From positions 62,001 through 126,000 of the forward strand of contig CAZLCC010000010.1 of the NCBI GenBank assembly GCA_964558365.1: 64,000 nt of DNA, in the 5' to 3' direction. Below the pieces are notes generated by a model. That model saw nothing but the letters and a program-made list of their open reading frames with translations. It had not been told where the DNA came from and searched no databases. The position numbers were made by a program, and so were the translations under genes. Below, one piece after another: positions 14,964 to 23,756 of the stretch (the stretch's first letter is position 1; each line of letters opens with the position of its first letter). This stretch comes from CAZLCC01 sp964558365 (GTDB lineage Bacteria > Patescibacteriota > Saccharimonadia > Saccharimonadales > Saccharimonadaceae).

Positions 14964-15017
14964 ACTCCGCCTCTCGAGCAAATCGCTCGGGAGGCCGGGG
15001 TCTCTTTTATTTTGTCC
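14964..15017 (+). terminator. Terminator of the 14620 gene
   Basis: AGACTCCGCCTC pairs with GGAGGCCGGGGTCT around an inner CGAGC-AAAT-CGCTCG hairpin, followed by CTTTTATTTT. Confidence 0.8.
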
Positions 15018-15081
15018 CGCTAGGCAAGCTTATGCTATTATAAAAACAAGTGAAATATGAGGGGTAAAAGACGGGGGTGAT

Positions 15082-16731
15082 ATGAGCAAGATTGCAAGTT
15101 ATTTGCAAGAACATCTACAGGGGGAAGTTGTAACGACCGCAGCGGTGCGAAAGCACTTTTCAAGAGACGGTAGCATTTTAACGCAAACACCAAATTTGGT
15201 TGTGTATCCGTACGGTATTAACGATGTTCGCAAAGTAACACGATTTGCGTATCAGCTGGCGCAAAAAGGGCATGCGCTACCAATTACTCCTCGTGGTAGC
15301 GGCTCAAGTAACACTGGTGCGGCAATAGGTACTGGCATTACTATCTCAACTCCAGCGCATTTTAATAAGATTTTAGAGCTTGATACAAAACAGCAGCTGG
15401 CGCGTTTGCAGCCAGGTGTAAACTTTAATGTTTTTCAAGAAGCTATGAAAACGCATGGACTTTGTTTGCCAATTTTTCCAAGTTCTTCGCTTTATTCCAC
15501 GATTGGCGGTGCTGCTTCAAATAACACCATGACGCGCAAGTCTATTAAATATGGCGATATGCGCAAATGGGTCGATCAGCTTGAAGTAGTGCTTGCGAAT
15601 GGTGAAGTAATTCAAACTGGTCGGCTAAGCAAAAAAGAGCTAAATAAGAAAAAGGGTCTTCAAACACTTGAAGGTGAGATTTACCGCAAGATTGACGGAA
15701 TTATTACAGATAATCAGCAAATGATTGAAGAAGAAATTGTTTCTCGTTCGTCGTATACAAATGCAGGCTATAGCGGGCTTGCCGAAGTAAAGCAGAAAAA
15801 TGGTTCGTTTGACCTTACGCCTTTATTTGTGGGTGCGCAGGGAACACTTGGCGTTATAACAGAGATGATTGTGCGGTTATCGCCATATATTCCGCAAACT
15901 CAACTTGTAACGATTTCGTTTGAAACGTTGGCCGATGCGCATGATGCGCTTGATGCTTTGCAACAGTTGCAGCCAAGCAGTATTGAATTTGTTGATCAGC
16001 AAACACTTGATTTAGTGCAAGGTCAGGGGTTGAATGTTAGTGCCGTTCTTGAAGAAGGTGCAAAAACGCCAGCTGCTCTTTTGTTTGTTGAGTTTGACGA
16101 CGCTGGTCGCAAACAAGCTAAAAAGGCAAAGAAAGCCGCGAAGGGATTCCAAAAAGCAGGTCACTATGTTCAGATGAGTAGCGACCTAGACGAGCAAGCT
16201 AGTTGGTGGCAAGTGTTATTTAGCATTCAGGCGGCAGTAATTAACGGAGAAGTTGATGGGCGCGTGCCACTGCCACTAACAGAAGATGCTAGCGTTCCCC
16301 GTGAGGCGTTTGAAAAATATGTGAGTGGCGTGTATGAACTGGCCAAAAAACAGCGCGTAGCAATTGCGATGTGGGGCCACGCGGGCGACAATATATTCCA
16401 AGTTTATCCGTTCCTCGACCTTCGTCGCTTGAACGATCGCCAGAAGGTGAAGAAGTTTACAGAAGGTTATTACGAGTTAGTAGTAAAGCTTGGCGGCAGC
16501 GTTGCCGCGCGTTATGGCGAAGGGCGTTTACGTTCACCGCTTGCAGCGAGTGAATACAGCCAAGAAATGATAGAGCTTTTTGAAGAAGTGAAGCACGCCA
16601 TTGACCCGCAAAACGTGTTTAATACCAACGTAAAGGTTGGTACACAGCTGGCAAATGCGCCAGGGCTGCTTGAAATTGTGGCTGAAGAATATGACCATGC
16701 GCGGTTAAGTGATTTTTTGCCTCGGCTTTAG
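15082..16731 (+). CDS. FAD-linked oxidase (GlcD / D-lactate dehydrogenase-like)
   Basis: A 549-residue flavoprotein of the PCMH/VAO family that oxidises 2-hydroxy acids such as D-lactate or glycolate. The FAD-binding segment ITPRGSGSSNTGAA lies near residue 75. IFPSSSLYSTIGGAASNN follows, and GAQGTLGVITEM is near 253. The C-terminal oxidase part has GHAGDNIFQVYP and GGSVAARYGEGR, where the usual HGIG is YGEG. GGGGGTGAT precedes ATG closely. No iron-sulfur partner gene is adjacent. The electron acceptor is unknown; the NDH-2 gene elsewhere in the window is the only other respiratory gene. Confidence 0.88.
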   Translation: MSKIASYLQEHLQGEVVTTAAVRKHFSRDGSILTQTPNLVVYPYGINDVRKVTRFAYQLAQKGHALPITPRGSGSSNTGAAIGTGITISTPAHFNKILELDTKQQLARLQPGVNFNVFQEAMKTHGLCLPIFPSSSLYSTIGGAASNNTMTRKSIKYGDMRKWVDQLEVVLANGEVIQTGRLSKKELNKKKGLQTLEGEIYRKIDGIITDNQQMIEEEIVSRSSYTNAGYSGLAEVKQKNGSFDLTPLFVGAQGTLGVITEMIVRLSPYIPQTQLVTISFETLADAHDALDALQQLQPSSIEFVDQQTLDLVQGQGLNVSAVLEEGAKTPAALLFVEFDDAGRKQAKKAKKAAKGFQKAGHYVQMSSDLDEQASWWQVLFSIQAAVINGEVDGRVPLPLTEDASVPREAFEKYVSGVYELAKKQRVAIAMWGHAGDNIFQVYPFLDLRRLNDRQKVKKFTEGYYELVVKLGGSVAARYGEGRLRSPLAASEYSQEMIELFEEVKHAIDPQNVFNTNVKVGTQLANAPGLLEIVAEEYDHARLSDFLPRL

Positions 16732-16775
16732 CTTGAATCAAGAGGTGCTAGCAGCTATAGTGAATGAGTAAATGT

Positions 16776-16849
16776 GGCGCGGTGGCCGAGGAGTTAGGCA
16801 GTGGTCTGCAAAACCACGTACACGGGTGCGAATCCCGTCCGTGCCTCCA
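16776..16849 (+). tRNA. tRNA-Cys (GCA)
   Basis: The 74-nt gene has encoded CCA. The acceptor GGCGCGG pairs with CCGTGCC with one G-T. The anticodon stem GTGGT/ACCAC encloses CTGCAAA, giving GCA. Confidence 0.94.
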
Positions 16850-16860
16850 AGCATTTACAT

Positions 16861-16948
16861 GGGCGAGTGGCGGAATTGGTATACGCGGTGGACTTAAAAT
16901 CCGCTGCCTGAATAAGGCTTGAGGGTTCGAGTCCCTCCTCGCCCACCA
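16861..16948 (+). tRNA. tRNA-Leu (TAA)
   Basis: The 88-nt class II tRNA has encoded CCA. The acceptor GGGCGAG pairs with CTCGCCC. The anticodon loop CTTAAAA gives TAA, and a long variable arm TGCCTGAATAAGGC is present. Confidence 0.95.
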
Positions 16949-16968
16949 GAATCGAAACATCAAAGTGC

Positions 16969-16997
16969 TTTACAGGCAAACGAAATATCGCTATAAT
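16969..16997 (+). promoter_or_regulatory. Promoter of tuf
   Basis: TTTACA (16969-16974), a 17-bp spacer and TATAAT (16992-16997). The leader is about 65 nt and ends in AAGGAG near 17056-17061. Confidence 0.75.
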
Positions 16998-17071
16998 TTG
17001 ATGCATACGTTCGTGGGGAAGTATTTTCCTATGCGCAAAAAATAATTAGTAAAACTAAGGAGAAAACCTAC

Positions 17072-18253
17072 ATGGCAGATTTTGATCGCAGTAAGCCACA
17101 CGTAAATGTTGGTACTATGGGTCACGTTGACCACGGTAAGACAACTCTTACGGCTGCAATTACAGCAACACTAGCAAAGAAACTTCCTAGTGATGTAAAC
17201 AAATCAATCGCATACGACGAGATTGATAAAGCACCAGAAGAGAAGCAACGTGGAATTACAATCTCTACTTCTCACCAAGAATATGAAACTGACAAGCGTC
17301 ACTACGCTCACGTTGATATGCCAGGACATGCTGACTATGTGAAGAACATGATCACTGGTGCTGCACAGGTTGACGGTGCTATCTTGGTTGTTTCTGCAGC
17401 TGATGGCCCTATGCCTCAGACTCGTGAACACGTACTTCTTGCGAAGCAAGTTGGCGTGCCAAAAATTGTTGTATTCCTAAACAAGATGGATATGGCAGAC
17501 GAAGAGCTTGTTGAGCTCGTTGAAGAAGACGTTCGTGATCTTCTTGCTAAATACGACTTCGACCGCGAAGCGCCTATCATCAAAGGTTCTGCTTTGAAGG
17601 CGCTTGAAGGCGATGAAAAATATATGGAAGCAGTTATGGAGCTTACAAAAGCTATGGATGACTACATTCCAGAGCCAACACGCGACCTTGATAAGCCATT
17701 CCTCATGCCTGTTGAAGACGTATTCTCAATTAAGGGTCGTGGAACTGTTGCAACTGGTCGTATCGAGCAGGGTACAATCAACCTAAATGACGAAATTGAA
17801 ATCGTTGGTATCAAAGATACGCAAAAATCAGTAGTAACTGGCATCGAAGCATTTAAGAAGAACCTTGATAAAGGTCAAGCTGGCGACAACGCTGGTATCC
17901 TTCTTCGTGGTATTGAGCGCGATCAAATTGAGCGCGGTCAGGTGCTTGCAAAGCCAGGTTCAATTACTCCGCACACAGAGTTTGATGCTGAAGTATACGT
18001 GCTTACAAAAGAAGAAGGTGGTCGTCACACGCCATTCTTCAAAGGTTACAAGCCTCAGTTCTACTTCCGAACTACAGATGTAACTGGTGAAGTTGAACTT
18101 CCAGCAGACAAAGAAATGGTTATGCCTGGTGATACAGTTACCTTTAAGGTAAAACTACAATCACCAATCGCTATGGAGCAAGGTCTTAACTTTGCAATCC
18201 GCGAAGGCGGCCGAACTGTTGGTGCTGGTGTTGTAACAAAGATTTCTAAATAA
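17072..18253 (+). CDS. tuf: Translation elongation factor Tu
   Basis: The 393-residue EF-Tu delivers aminoacyl-tRNA to the ribosome as a GTP complex. GTPase motifs GHVDHGKTT (G1), [12 protein letters not shown] (G3) and NKMD (G4) are intact, and domains II and III follow at full length, including the tRNA-contacting GGRHTPFF. It is a single-gene unit with its own strong promoter, clear AAGGAG and a terminator. It is not linked to fusA or to rpsL/rpsG, which are absent from this window. Confidence 0.98.
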   Translation: MADFDRSKPHVNVGTMGHVDHGKTTLTAAITATLAKKLPSDVNKSIAYDEIDKAPEEKQRGITISTSHQEYETDKRHYAHVDMPGHADYVKNMITGAAQVDGAILVVSAADGPMPQTREHVLLAKQVGVPKIVVFLNKMDMADEELVELVEEDVRDLLAKYDFDREAPIIKGSALKALEGDEKYMEAVMELTKAMDDYIPEPTRDLDKPFLMPVEDVFSIKGRGTVATGRIEQGTINLNDEIEIVGIKDTQKSVVTGIEAFKKNLDKGQAGDNAGILLRGIERDQIERGQVLAKPGSITPHTEFDAEVYVLTKEEGGRHTPFFKGYKPQFYFRTTDVTGEVELPADKEMVMPGDTVTFKVKLQSPIAMEQGLNFAIREGGRTVGAGVVTKISK

Positions 18254-18273
18254 TAAGAAGTCTTAGCAAAAAG

Positions 18274-18303
18274 AAAACCTCCGAATCTCTCGGAGGTTTT
18301 TTT
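18274..18303 (+). terminator. Terminator of tuf
   Basis: AAAACCTCCGA (18274-18284) pairs with TCGGAGGTTTT (18290-18300), followed by further T residues. Confidence 0.9.
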
Positions 18304-18314
18304 GATAGTTAAAT

Positions 18315-18398
18315 TTTTAAGACATGAAGAAAGCCTGCTGTGAAGGAACTCGAGCCGGAAGCTAAAACCTCAACGGCGAACTTTCTTCAAAAGCGGGC
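18315..18398 (-). terminator. Terminator of the 18402 gene (minus strand)
   Basis: On the minus strand AGCCCGC plus GAAGAAAG pair with GCAGGCT and CTTTCTTC across an inner CTTCCGGCTCGAG region. The tail CTTTCTTCATGTCTTA again contains TCATGT, as after the 8398 and 13000 genes. Confidence 0.5.
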
Positions 18399-18401
18399 TA
18401 C

Positions 18402-18662
18402 TTACCACGGTTCTGGTTCATAACTCATCATCCACACACCGACTGCTCCAACGATTATTCCTCCAATAGCTCCAGCGCACACAAATTGAAGTGTAGTGGG
18501 AGTATCGAATAGGATTACTGTAGCGATCGCCCCGGCTCCAACGCCAAGTAGGCCACCGCAGTAAATGAGTAGGAAAAAAAGAACCAGTACACTGTAGAAG
18601 AGTCCTCTTAGCACAGCGCATAAAAGCTTTATTGCTTCAATCAAGTATATAGAGACTCTCAC
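18402..18662 (-). CDS. Small orphan membrane protein (86 aa), GTG start
   Basis: An 86-residue hydrophobic protein with two to three membrane segments (residues 12-38 and 42-80) rich in Gly/Ala/Val and a hydrophilic end MMSYEPEPW. GGAGGG lies 5-6 bases before the GTG codon and fixes the start; a nearby ATG in another frame hits a stop after nine codons. It stands alone on the minus strand between tuf and the rpsJ promoter. It shares the codon style and terminator tail of the small orphan series. Function unknown. Confidence 0.6.
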   Translation of the reverse strand: MRVSIYLIEAIKLLCAVLRGLFYSVLVLFFLLIYCGGLLGVGAGAIATVILFDTPTTLQFVCAGAIGGIIVGAVGVWMMSYEPEPW

Positions 18663-18765
18663 TCATCCCTCCAAGTAAAGTTCATTAGGGTTTTCAGTTA
18701 TACAAAAAACCTGCTAAACGACTGTATGATATAACGATAAAACAGAACAGTCAAATACTTACCTC

Positions 18766-18793
18766 TTGAAAAATAATAGATAACGGGTATAAT
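18766..18793 (+). promoter_or_regulatory. Promoter of rpsJ
   Basis: TTGAAA (18766-18771), a 16-bp spacer and TATAAT (18788-18793). The leader is about 100 nt with a TCTCAA/TTGAGA stem near 18797-18834. Confidence 0.65.
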
Positions 18794-18900
18794 TGTCTCA
18801 AGATATAAAATAAATTGTATTGAGAACTCGGTCAGACATAAGGTTAAAAACATATGAATCGAGCAGAGGTTACGATACTAGCACATTAGGAGAAAACATA

Positions 18901-19233
18901 ATGGCTAAAACAACACCAACAGCTGGCAAAGTGCCACGCATTCGCATTCGCTTAAAGGCGTATGATCATAAAGTAATTGACCAATCTGCAAAACAGATTA
19001 TTGACACTGCACTTCGCACAGGTGCAGATATTGCTGGTCCGGTGCCGCTTCCAACGCGCCGCAGCACGTTCACCGTGGTGAAATCACCACATGTATATAA
19101 AAAAGGTGGTGAAGCATTTGAAATGCGTGTTCACAAGCGTTTGATTGATATTTCAAATGCGACACCAAAAACGATTGATTCTTTGCAAAACCTTAGCCTT
19201 CCTGCTGGGTGTGATGCAGAAATTCGAATGTAA
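18901..19233 (+). CDS. rpsJ: 30S ribosomal protein S10
   Basis: A 110-residue S10 with the typical core [36 protein letters not shown] and [11 protein letters not shown] chose the ATG at 18901 after GGAG; the frame is open further upstream but lacks a ribosome site. It has its own promoter, and two small membrane genes separate it from rplC, so the usual S10 operon is split. Confidence 0.97.
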   Translation: MAKTTPTAGKVPRIRIRLKAYDHKVIDQSAKQIIDTALRTGADIAGPVPLPTRRSTFTVVKSPHVYKKGGEAFEMRVHKRLIDISNATPKTIDSLQNLSLPAGCDAEIRM

Positions 19234-19256
19234 AACATTTTAAAAAGGGTTGGGCA

Positions 19257-19571
19257 ATGGCAAAAACAACAAAAACGAGAAAACAAACCAAGAAGACAGC
19301 GCCAAAGCGCAAGAAAGCTGCGACCGAAGAAAGAGACAGCGTTTATTTTTTAAAGTTAGTTCTTTATCTTGTGCTTGGTACGATTTGGTTAAAATTTAGC
19401 ACCCCAATTATTGTTGGTGGTATTCCTGTGAGTGGTGTTCCAGTTGGGCTTTTGGTCGGACTTCTGATCGCAAGTCATGATAGGTTTCAGATTGATCGTA
19501 AAATAGAATATGCCGTCATCTTGGTGATGACGGTCATATCGTATTTCTTGCCTGCAGGTATTATTCTGTAG
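19257..19571 (+). CDS. Lys-rich small membrane protein inside the S10 operon
   Basis: A 104-residue protein with a strongly basic N-terminal tail (about 25 residues of Lys, Thr and Arg) and three hydrophobic helices (about 32-50, 55-75 and 83-103). No family recognised. It follows rpsJ by 23 bases with an AAGGG site. Its 3' end overlaps the convergent gene at 19561 by 11 bp. The basic tail could bind RNA, acidic lipid or the ribosome; this is a guess from composition. Confidence 0.65.
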   Translation: MAKTTKTRKQTKKTAPKRKKAATEERDSVYFLKLVLYLVLGTIWLKFSTPIIVGGIPVSGVPVGLLVGLLIASHDRFQIDRKIEYAVILVMTVISYFLPAGIIL

Positions 19572-19833
19572 TTTTTGTTTGAGGAGTTTGAATGATGACT
19601 AATTCTTCATCATTCATATTGTTATAAATTTCATTTACTTCTTGTGAAGTTGTATATGTCCAGTAGCCAATTGCAACAACAAGAACACCAAAGATGAGCC
19701 AATAAAGTGTTTCGACGGTGAATTTGATTGTCCAGAAATCTGATTGCTTCTTTTTAGAAACAGTTCGTTTTTTAGCGCTAGTAGCTTTTGCTGCGCGTTT
19801 TTTTGTGGTTGTCTTTTTCTTTGTTGTTGCCAT
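19561..19833 (-). CDS. Lys-rich single-pass membrane protein, convergent in the S10 operon
   Basis: A 90-residue protein with a 30-residue Lys/Thr/Ala-rich N-terminal tail (TTKKKTTTKKRAAKATSAKK), one strong helix (about 40-62) and an acidic C-terminus. The design mirrors the neighbouring plus-strand gene. It has its own start with GAAAGGGC upstream and overlaps its neighbour tail to tail by 11 bp. It sits where S10-operon genes are normally contiguous. Function unknown. Confidence 0.6.
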   Translation of the reverse strand: MATTKKKTTTKKRAAKATSAKKRTVSKKKQSDFWTIKFTVETLYWLIFGVLVVAIGYWTYTTSQEVNEIYNNMNDEELVIIQTPQTKTTE

Positions 19834-19925
19834 TTGGGTTTTGCCCTTTCGCTTTCTCTAAAGCTTATGGTTGTTTTTTCTAGTTAGCATTATTGCGCAT
19901 TTTGATTTGTAATGCAACTAAACTG

Positions 19926-19954
19926 TTGACCCCTAGTGCCTTTTTTGATACAAT
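19926..19954 (+). promoter_or_regulatory. Promoter of the rplC operon
   Basis: TTGACC (19926-19931), a 17-bp spacer and TACAAT (19949-19954), preceded by the TGA extended element. Confidence 0.75.
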
Positions 19955-19992
19955 TGCTTGGTAACAATTTAATAAAAGCAAAATATTAGTTT

Positions 19993-20050
19993 AATTCTTG
20001 GTGAATTAGCAGGTCTGCACTAAAGCAGAAACCACTAGCCACCAAGAATT
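19993..20050 (+). promoter_or_regulatory. Stem-loop leader of the rplC operon (probable r-protein autoregulation)
   Basis: AATTCTTGGTG (19993-20003) pairs perfectly with CACCAAGAATT (20040-20050). An inner GGTCTGC/GCAGAAACC hairpin sits inside. It ends 19 bases before the rplC start. Ribosomal-protein operons often carry such autoregulatory leaders; the ligand, for example L4, is inference. Confidence 0.6.
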
Positions 20051-20069
20051 TTAAGTGGAGTGAAGACAG

Positions 20070-20684
20070 ATGAAATCTCTTCTAGGCACCAAGGTTGGCA
20101 TGACGCAAGTCATCTCTGATGATGGCACTGCAAAAGCAGTGACGTTGCTTCAAGCTGGTCCTTGCACTGTCACGCAGATTAAAACTGCAGAAAAAGATGG
20201 CTATAACGCCATTCAAATTGGTTTTGGAAAAGGTAAAAACCTTTCTAAAGCAACTAAAGGTCATGTAAAAGGCGCAAAGGTTGAGCCAAAAGTTCTTCGC
20301 GAAATTCGCGTTGAAGAGCTGAATGACGAGATCAAAGTTGGCGACGTTTTAAATGTTGAAGCTTTTGAGCTTGGCGATAAAGTAGCGGTAACAGGCATTA
20401 GTAAAGGAAAAGGCTTTGCCGGTACGGTGAAGCGACACAACTTTGCAACAAGCGCGAGCAGCCACGGTGGTAACGGGAACGTTCGTAAGCCTGGTTCAAT
20501 TGGGTCAATGTATCCACAGAAGGTCTTTAAAGGTAAGCGAATGGCTGGCCGCATGGGGAATGAACAAGTGACGGTTAAAAACTTGAAAGTTGCTTATGTT
20601 GATTTAGAAAATAATCTTATTGGCGTAACGGGTGCAGTGCCTGGTCCTCGCCGAGGAATAGTGGTGATTGGAGGAAAAGCATAA
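20070..20684 (+). CDS. rplC: 50S ribosomal protein L3
   Basis: A 204-residue L3, a primary binder at the peptidyl-transferase region. LLGTKVGMTQV opens the protein, and GKGFAGTVKRHNF, SHGGNGNVRKPGSIG and GKRMAGRMGNEQVT are the conserved loops. It is the first gene of the long ribosomal run and overlaps rplD at TAATG. Confidence 0.97.
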   Translation: MKSLLGTKVGMTQVISDDGTAKAVTLLQAGPCTVTQIKTAEKDGYNAIQIGFGKGKNLSKATKGHVKGAKVEPKVLREIRVEELNDEIKVGDVLNVEAFELGDKVAVTGISKGKGFAGTVKRHNFATSASSHGGNGNVRKPGSIGSMYPQKVFKGKRMAGRMGNEQVTVKNLKVAYVDLENNLIGVTGAVPGPRRGIVVIGGKA

Positions 20685-21283
20685 TGGCAACAAAAACAAC
20701 TCTACCAAAAGCTGTGTTTGCTGTGGATGTTCCTAACCATGAACTTCTAAAGCTTGCATATGATTCATATCTTGCAAATGCGCGCCAAGCAAGCGCAACT
20801 ACAAAGCAACGTGGCGAAGTGCGCGGTGGTGGTAAAAAACCATGGCGTCAAAAAGGTACTGGTCGTGCTCGATTTGGTTCAATTCGTAACCCAATTTGGC
20901 GCGGTGGTGGTATTGTATTTGGTCCACGCGGTAATGAAAACTATAAAAAGCGTATTTCAACCAATGCAAAGCGTGTTGCATTAAGGCAGGCTTTAACGCT
21001 TGCTAGCAAGGCAGATAAGATTGTGATTGCGCAGCCAAAGACAACTGGCAAGACAAAAGAAATTGCAGATTTTCTAAGGACGCAAAAGATTGATGTTCGC
21101 CGCGTGCTTTTGGTGGTTGATGAAAAAACTCCAGAGTTGATTCGTGCAACACGAAATATACAGAGCGTTACACTTGTGCGGGCAACATATTTAAGCGTTT
21201 ATCATATTTTGAATGCAGACAAGATTATTATGAGCGCTGGCGCTTTGAAAGCTGTTGAGAAATGGCTAGGAGAGGAGAAATAA
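20684..21283 (+). CDS. rplD: 50S ribosomal protein L4
   Basis: A 199-residue L4. The extended loop motif GGGKKPWRQKGTGRARFGS reaches the exit tunnel, and RNPIWRGGGIVFGP follows. In many bacteria L4 represses its own operon, which fits the folded leader at 19993. It starts inside the rplC stop codon and ends 1 base before rplW. Confidence 0.96.
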   Translation: MATKTTLPKAVFAVDVPNHELLKLAYDSYLANARQASATTKQRGEVRGGGKKPWRQKGTGRARFGSIRNPIWRGGGIVFGPRGNENYKKRISTNAKRVALRQALTLASKADKIVIAQPKTTGKTKEIADFLRTQKIDVRRVLLVVDEKTPELIRATRNIQSVTLVRATYLSVYHILNADKIIMSAGALKAVEKWLGEEK

Positions 21284-21284
21284 A

Positions 21285-21590
21285 ATGACACATATTACTC
21301 TTATCCCACGACTCAGCGAAAAAGCGTATGCAACTGCGCAAGAAAATGTGTATGTTTTCAATGTTCCACTAACTGTAAACAAACAGCAAATTGCTGATGC
21401 AGTAAGCGAAGAATATAACGTAAAAGTAATCAAGGTAAAAACACTTGTAAGTAAAGGTAAGACTGTTCGTTTTGCACGAGGAAAACGAAGCCAACCAGGA
21501 ACGGCGCATCGTAAAGATACGAAAAAGGCATACGTTACGCTTGCTGAAGGTGATTCAATTGATATCTTTACTGAAGAGGAGAAGAAATAA
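21285..21590 (+). CDS. rplW: 50S ribosomal protein L23
   Basis: A 101-residue L23 located at the tunnel exit, where it contacts trigger factor and SRP. LIPRLSEKAYATAQENVYVFNV and VKVIKVKTLVSKGKTVR are the family signatures. It overlaps rplB at TAATG. Confidence 0.94.
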   Translation: MTHITLIPRLSEKAYATAQENVYVFNVPLTVNKQQIADAVSEEYNVKVIKVKTLVSKGKTVRFARGKRSQPGTAHRKDTKKAYVTLAEGDSIDIFTEEEKK

Positions 21591-22432
21591 TGGCGATTAA
21601 ACAATATAAGCCAACAACTCCAGCTCGTCGCGGCATGACTAGCCAAGACTTTTCTGATATCACTACAAAGAAACCAGTAAAAGGACTTTTGGCGGTTAAA
21701 AAGCAAAAGGCTGGACGCAACAACACTGGCCGTATTACGGTCCGACACCGCGGTGGTGGCGTAAAACGATTTTATCGAATTGTGAACTATCGACTTGCTC
21801 CCGGTACTGAAGCAACAATCGAGCACATTGAATATGATCCAAACCGTTCAGCTCGTATTGCTCGCGTGAAAGATCAACATGGTCTTTACCACTATGTAAT
21901 TGCTGATGGCACAATGAAAGTTGGCAAGAAGATTAAAAGCGGTGAAAAAGCTGCAATTGAAACCAGTAACCGCTTAGCGCTAAAAGATATTCCAGCTGGT
22001 ACGCTTGTCTATAATATTGAGCTTCAGCCAGGTAAAGGCGGCCAAGCTGTTCGTGCTGCTGGCACAAAAGCGCAGCTTATGGCTAAAGAAGGTGACTACG
22101 CACTGCTTAAAATGCCAAGTGGCGAAGTTCGCCGATTCCGTATTGAATGTATGGCAAATATTGGCACGGTTGGTAACGAACAGCACCAGAACGTAAAAAT
22201 TGGTTCTGCTGGTCGTAATCGCCGCAAGGGTATTCGCCCAAGTGTTCGTGGTGTTGTTATGAACGCGGTTGATCACCCACACGGTGGTGGTGACGGTGGT
22301 GCACATGGTCCAGGAAAACCACCACGCACACCATGGGGTCAATTAACGCTTGGATATCGAACCCGTCGTCGTAAGTATAGTAATAAAATGATTGTTCGCT
22401 CTCGTCACGAGGCTAAGAGGAAGAAGAGGTAG
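21590..22432 (+). CDS. rplB: 50S ribosomal protein L2
   Basis: A 280-residue L2, needed for subunit association and peptidyl transfer. GRNNTGRITVRHRGGG is near residue 44, and RGVVMNAVDHPHGGGDG contains the conserved functional His region. The C-terminus is basic (EAKRKKR). Spacing to rpsS is 3 bases. Confidence 0.98.
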   Translation: MAIKQYKPTTPARRGMTSQDFSDITTKKPVKGLLAVKKQKAGRNNTGRITVRHRGGGVKRFYRIVNYRLAPGTEATIEHIEYDPNRSARIARVKDQHGLYHYVIADGTMKVGKKIKSGEKAAIETSNRLALKDIPAGTLVYNIELQPGKGGQAVRAAGTKAQLMAKEGDYALLKMPSGEVRRFRIECMANIGTVGNEQHQNVKIGSAGRNRRKGIRPSVRGVVMNAVDHPHGGGDGGAHGPGKPPRTPWGQLTLGYRTRRRKYSNKMIVRSRHEAKRKKR

Positions 22433-22435
22433 AAT

Positions 22436-22699
22436 ATGAGCCGATCACTTAAAAAAGGTCCATTCGTAGATTTCAAACTTGCAAAGAAAGTTGCAGCTCT
22501 TGGTAATGACGACCGAACTGTTATTAAAACATGGGCTCGCGCAAGCACCATTAGCCCTGACATGGTTGGTCGAACAATTGCTGTTCATAACGGCAAAGTT
22601 CATGTCCCCGTGTATATTAGCGAAAATATGGTTGGTCACAAGCTTGGTGAGTTTGCGCCAACTCGTAAGTTCCGCAAACACGGAGGCAAGGAGAAATAG
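22436..22699 (+). CDS. rpsS: 30S ribosomal protein S19
   Basis: An 87-residue S19 of the 30S head. [34 protein letters not shown] and [18 protein letters not shown] are diagnostic. It lies between rplB and rplV in the usual order. Confidence 0.97.
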   Translation: MSRSLKKGPFVDFKLAKKVAALGNDDRTVIKTWARASTISPDMVGRTIAVHNGKVHVPVYISENMVGHKLGEFAPTRKFRKHGGKEK

Positions 22700-22702
22700 G
22701 AT

Positions 22703-23107
22703 ATGGCAGTAAAAGAAGTAAAAGCAATTGCTAAAGAAGTTTCTCAATCTCCACGTAAGGTTGGTTTGGTAGCGAGTTTGGTTCGCGGACGCACTGTTGC
22801 AGATGCGATTACTATTTTAGAGCATACGCCAAAGCGCGCTGCACTGGCAGTGAAGAAAACTATTGAAAGCGCTGCTGCAAATGCAACCAATAATCATGGT
22901 CTTGATAAAAAAACTTTGAAGATTGAAAGTATTCAGGTTGGACACGGTACTCGTTTGAAGAGGTTTAAACCAGTTGCTCGTGGGCAAGCGCATCCTTTCC
23001 AGAAGAGAACAAGCAATATTCGAGTAATTGTAACTGGTAGTGAAAAAGTAAAGAAGAAGCCGGCAGCAAAAGCGGCCGCTAAAAGCACAAGTAAGGAGAG
23101 CAAATAA
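22703..23107 (+). CDS. rplV: 50S ribosomal protein L22
   Basis: A 134-residue L22. The conserved core VSQSPRKVGLVASLVRG, ALAVKKTIESAAANATNNHG and GQAHPFQKRTSNIRVIV is intact. It has a Lys/Ala-rich C-terminal extension of about 20 residues beyond the usual end. It overlaps rpsC at TAATG. Confidence 0.96.
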   Translation: MAVKEVKAIAKEVSQSPRKVGLVASLVRGRTVADAITILEHTPKRAALAVKKTIESAAANATNNHGLDKKTLKIESIQVGHGTRLKRFKPVARGQAHPFQKRTSNIRVIVTGSEKVKKKPAAKAAAKSTSKESK

Positions 23108-23739
23108 TGGGTCAAAAAGTAAATCCTATTAGCATGCGCTTACAAGTGACAAAAAATTGGCGTTCGCGCTGGTTTACGGGTAAGCGTGAATATGCAGAGT
23201 GGCTAGCACAAGATATTAAGATTCGTAAGCTTATTGAAGATCGCTTTAAGGCACGTCCAACGATCAACCTTATCGAGATTGAGCGTTCAGCAAATCTTGT
23301 TACGGTAACAATCCATACCGCAAAAGCAGGTGTAGTGATTGGTAAAGGTGGCGCTGGCGTAACTGAGATTAAAAATAAAGTGCAAAAAATTGTTGGTCAG
23401 CCTGTGCGTATCAATATTGAAGAAGTAAAGCGCCCAGAGCTTGCTGCAAAACTTGTAGCTGAAAATATTGCACATCAACTAGAGCGACGCATTAACTTCC
23501 GTCGTGCCGTAAAAATGACTGCGCAGAACACAATGAATGCTGGCGCAAAAGGTATTCGTATTGAGGTTGCAGGTCGTCTTAATGGTGCTGAGATGAGCCG
23601 ACGCGAAAAAGAAATTCGCGGCAGCGTGCCACTTCATACTCTTCGTGCAGACATTGATTACCACGCTTCACGCGCACAGCTTCCTGGCGCTGGCATCGTT
23701 GGTGTAAAGGTGTGGATTTATAAAGGAGAGCAGGCCTAA
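23107..23739 (+). CDS. rpsC: 30S ribosomal protein S3
   Basis: A 210-residue S3 at the mRNA entry site. An N-terminal [12 protein letters not shown], a KH domain with [17 protein letters not shown] near residue 76, and the C-terminal [17 protein letters not shown] are present. Length is typical. Confidence 0.98.
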   Translation: MGQKVNPISMRLQVTKNWRSRWFTGKREYAEWLAQDIKIRKLIEDRFKARPTINLIEIERSANLVTVTIHTAKAGVVIGKGGAGVTEIKNKVQKIVGQPVRINIEEVKRPELAAKLVAENIAHQLERRINFRRAVKMTAQNTMNAGAKGIRIEVAGRLNGAEMSRREKEIRGSVPLHTLRADIDYHASRAQLPGAGIVGVKVWIYKGEQA

Positions 23740-23756
23740 GGTCGAGAGGATTTATT

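Noticed and set aside
16748..17006. ORFs covering tRNA-Cys and tRNA-Leu on the minus strand
   Set aside because: They are translations of tRNA genes and are not coding.
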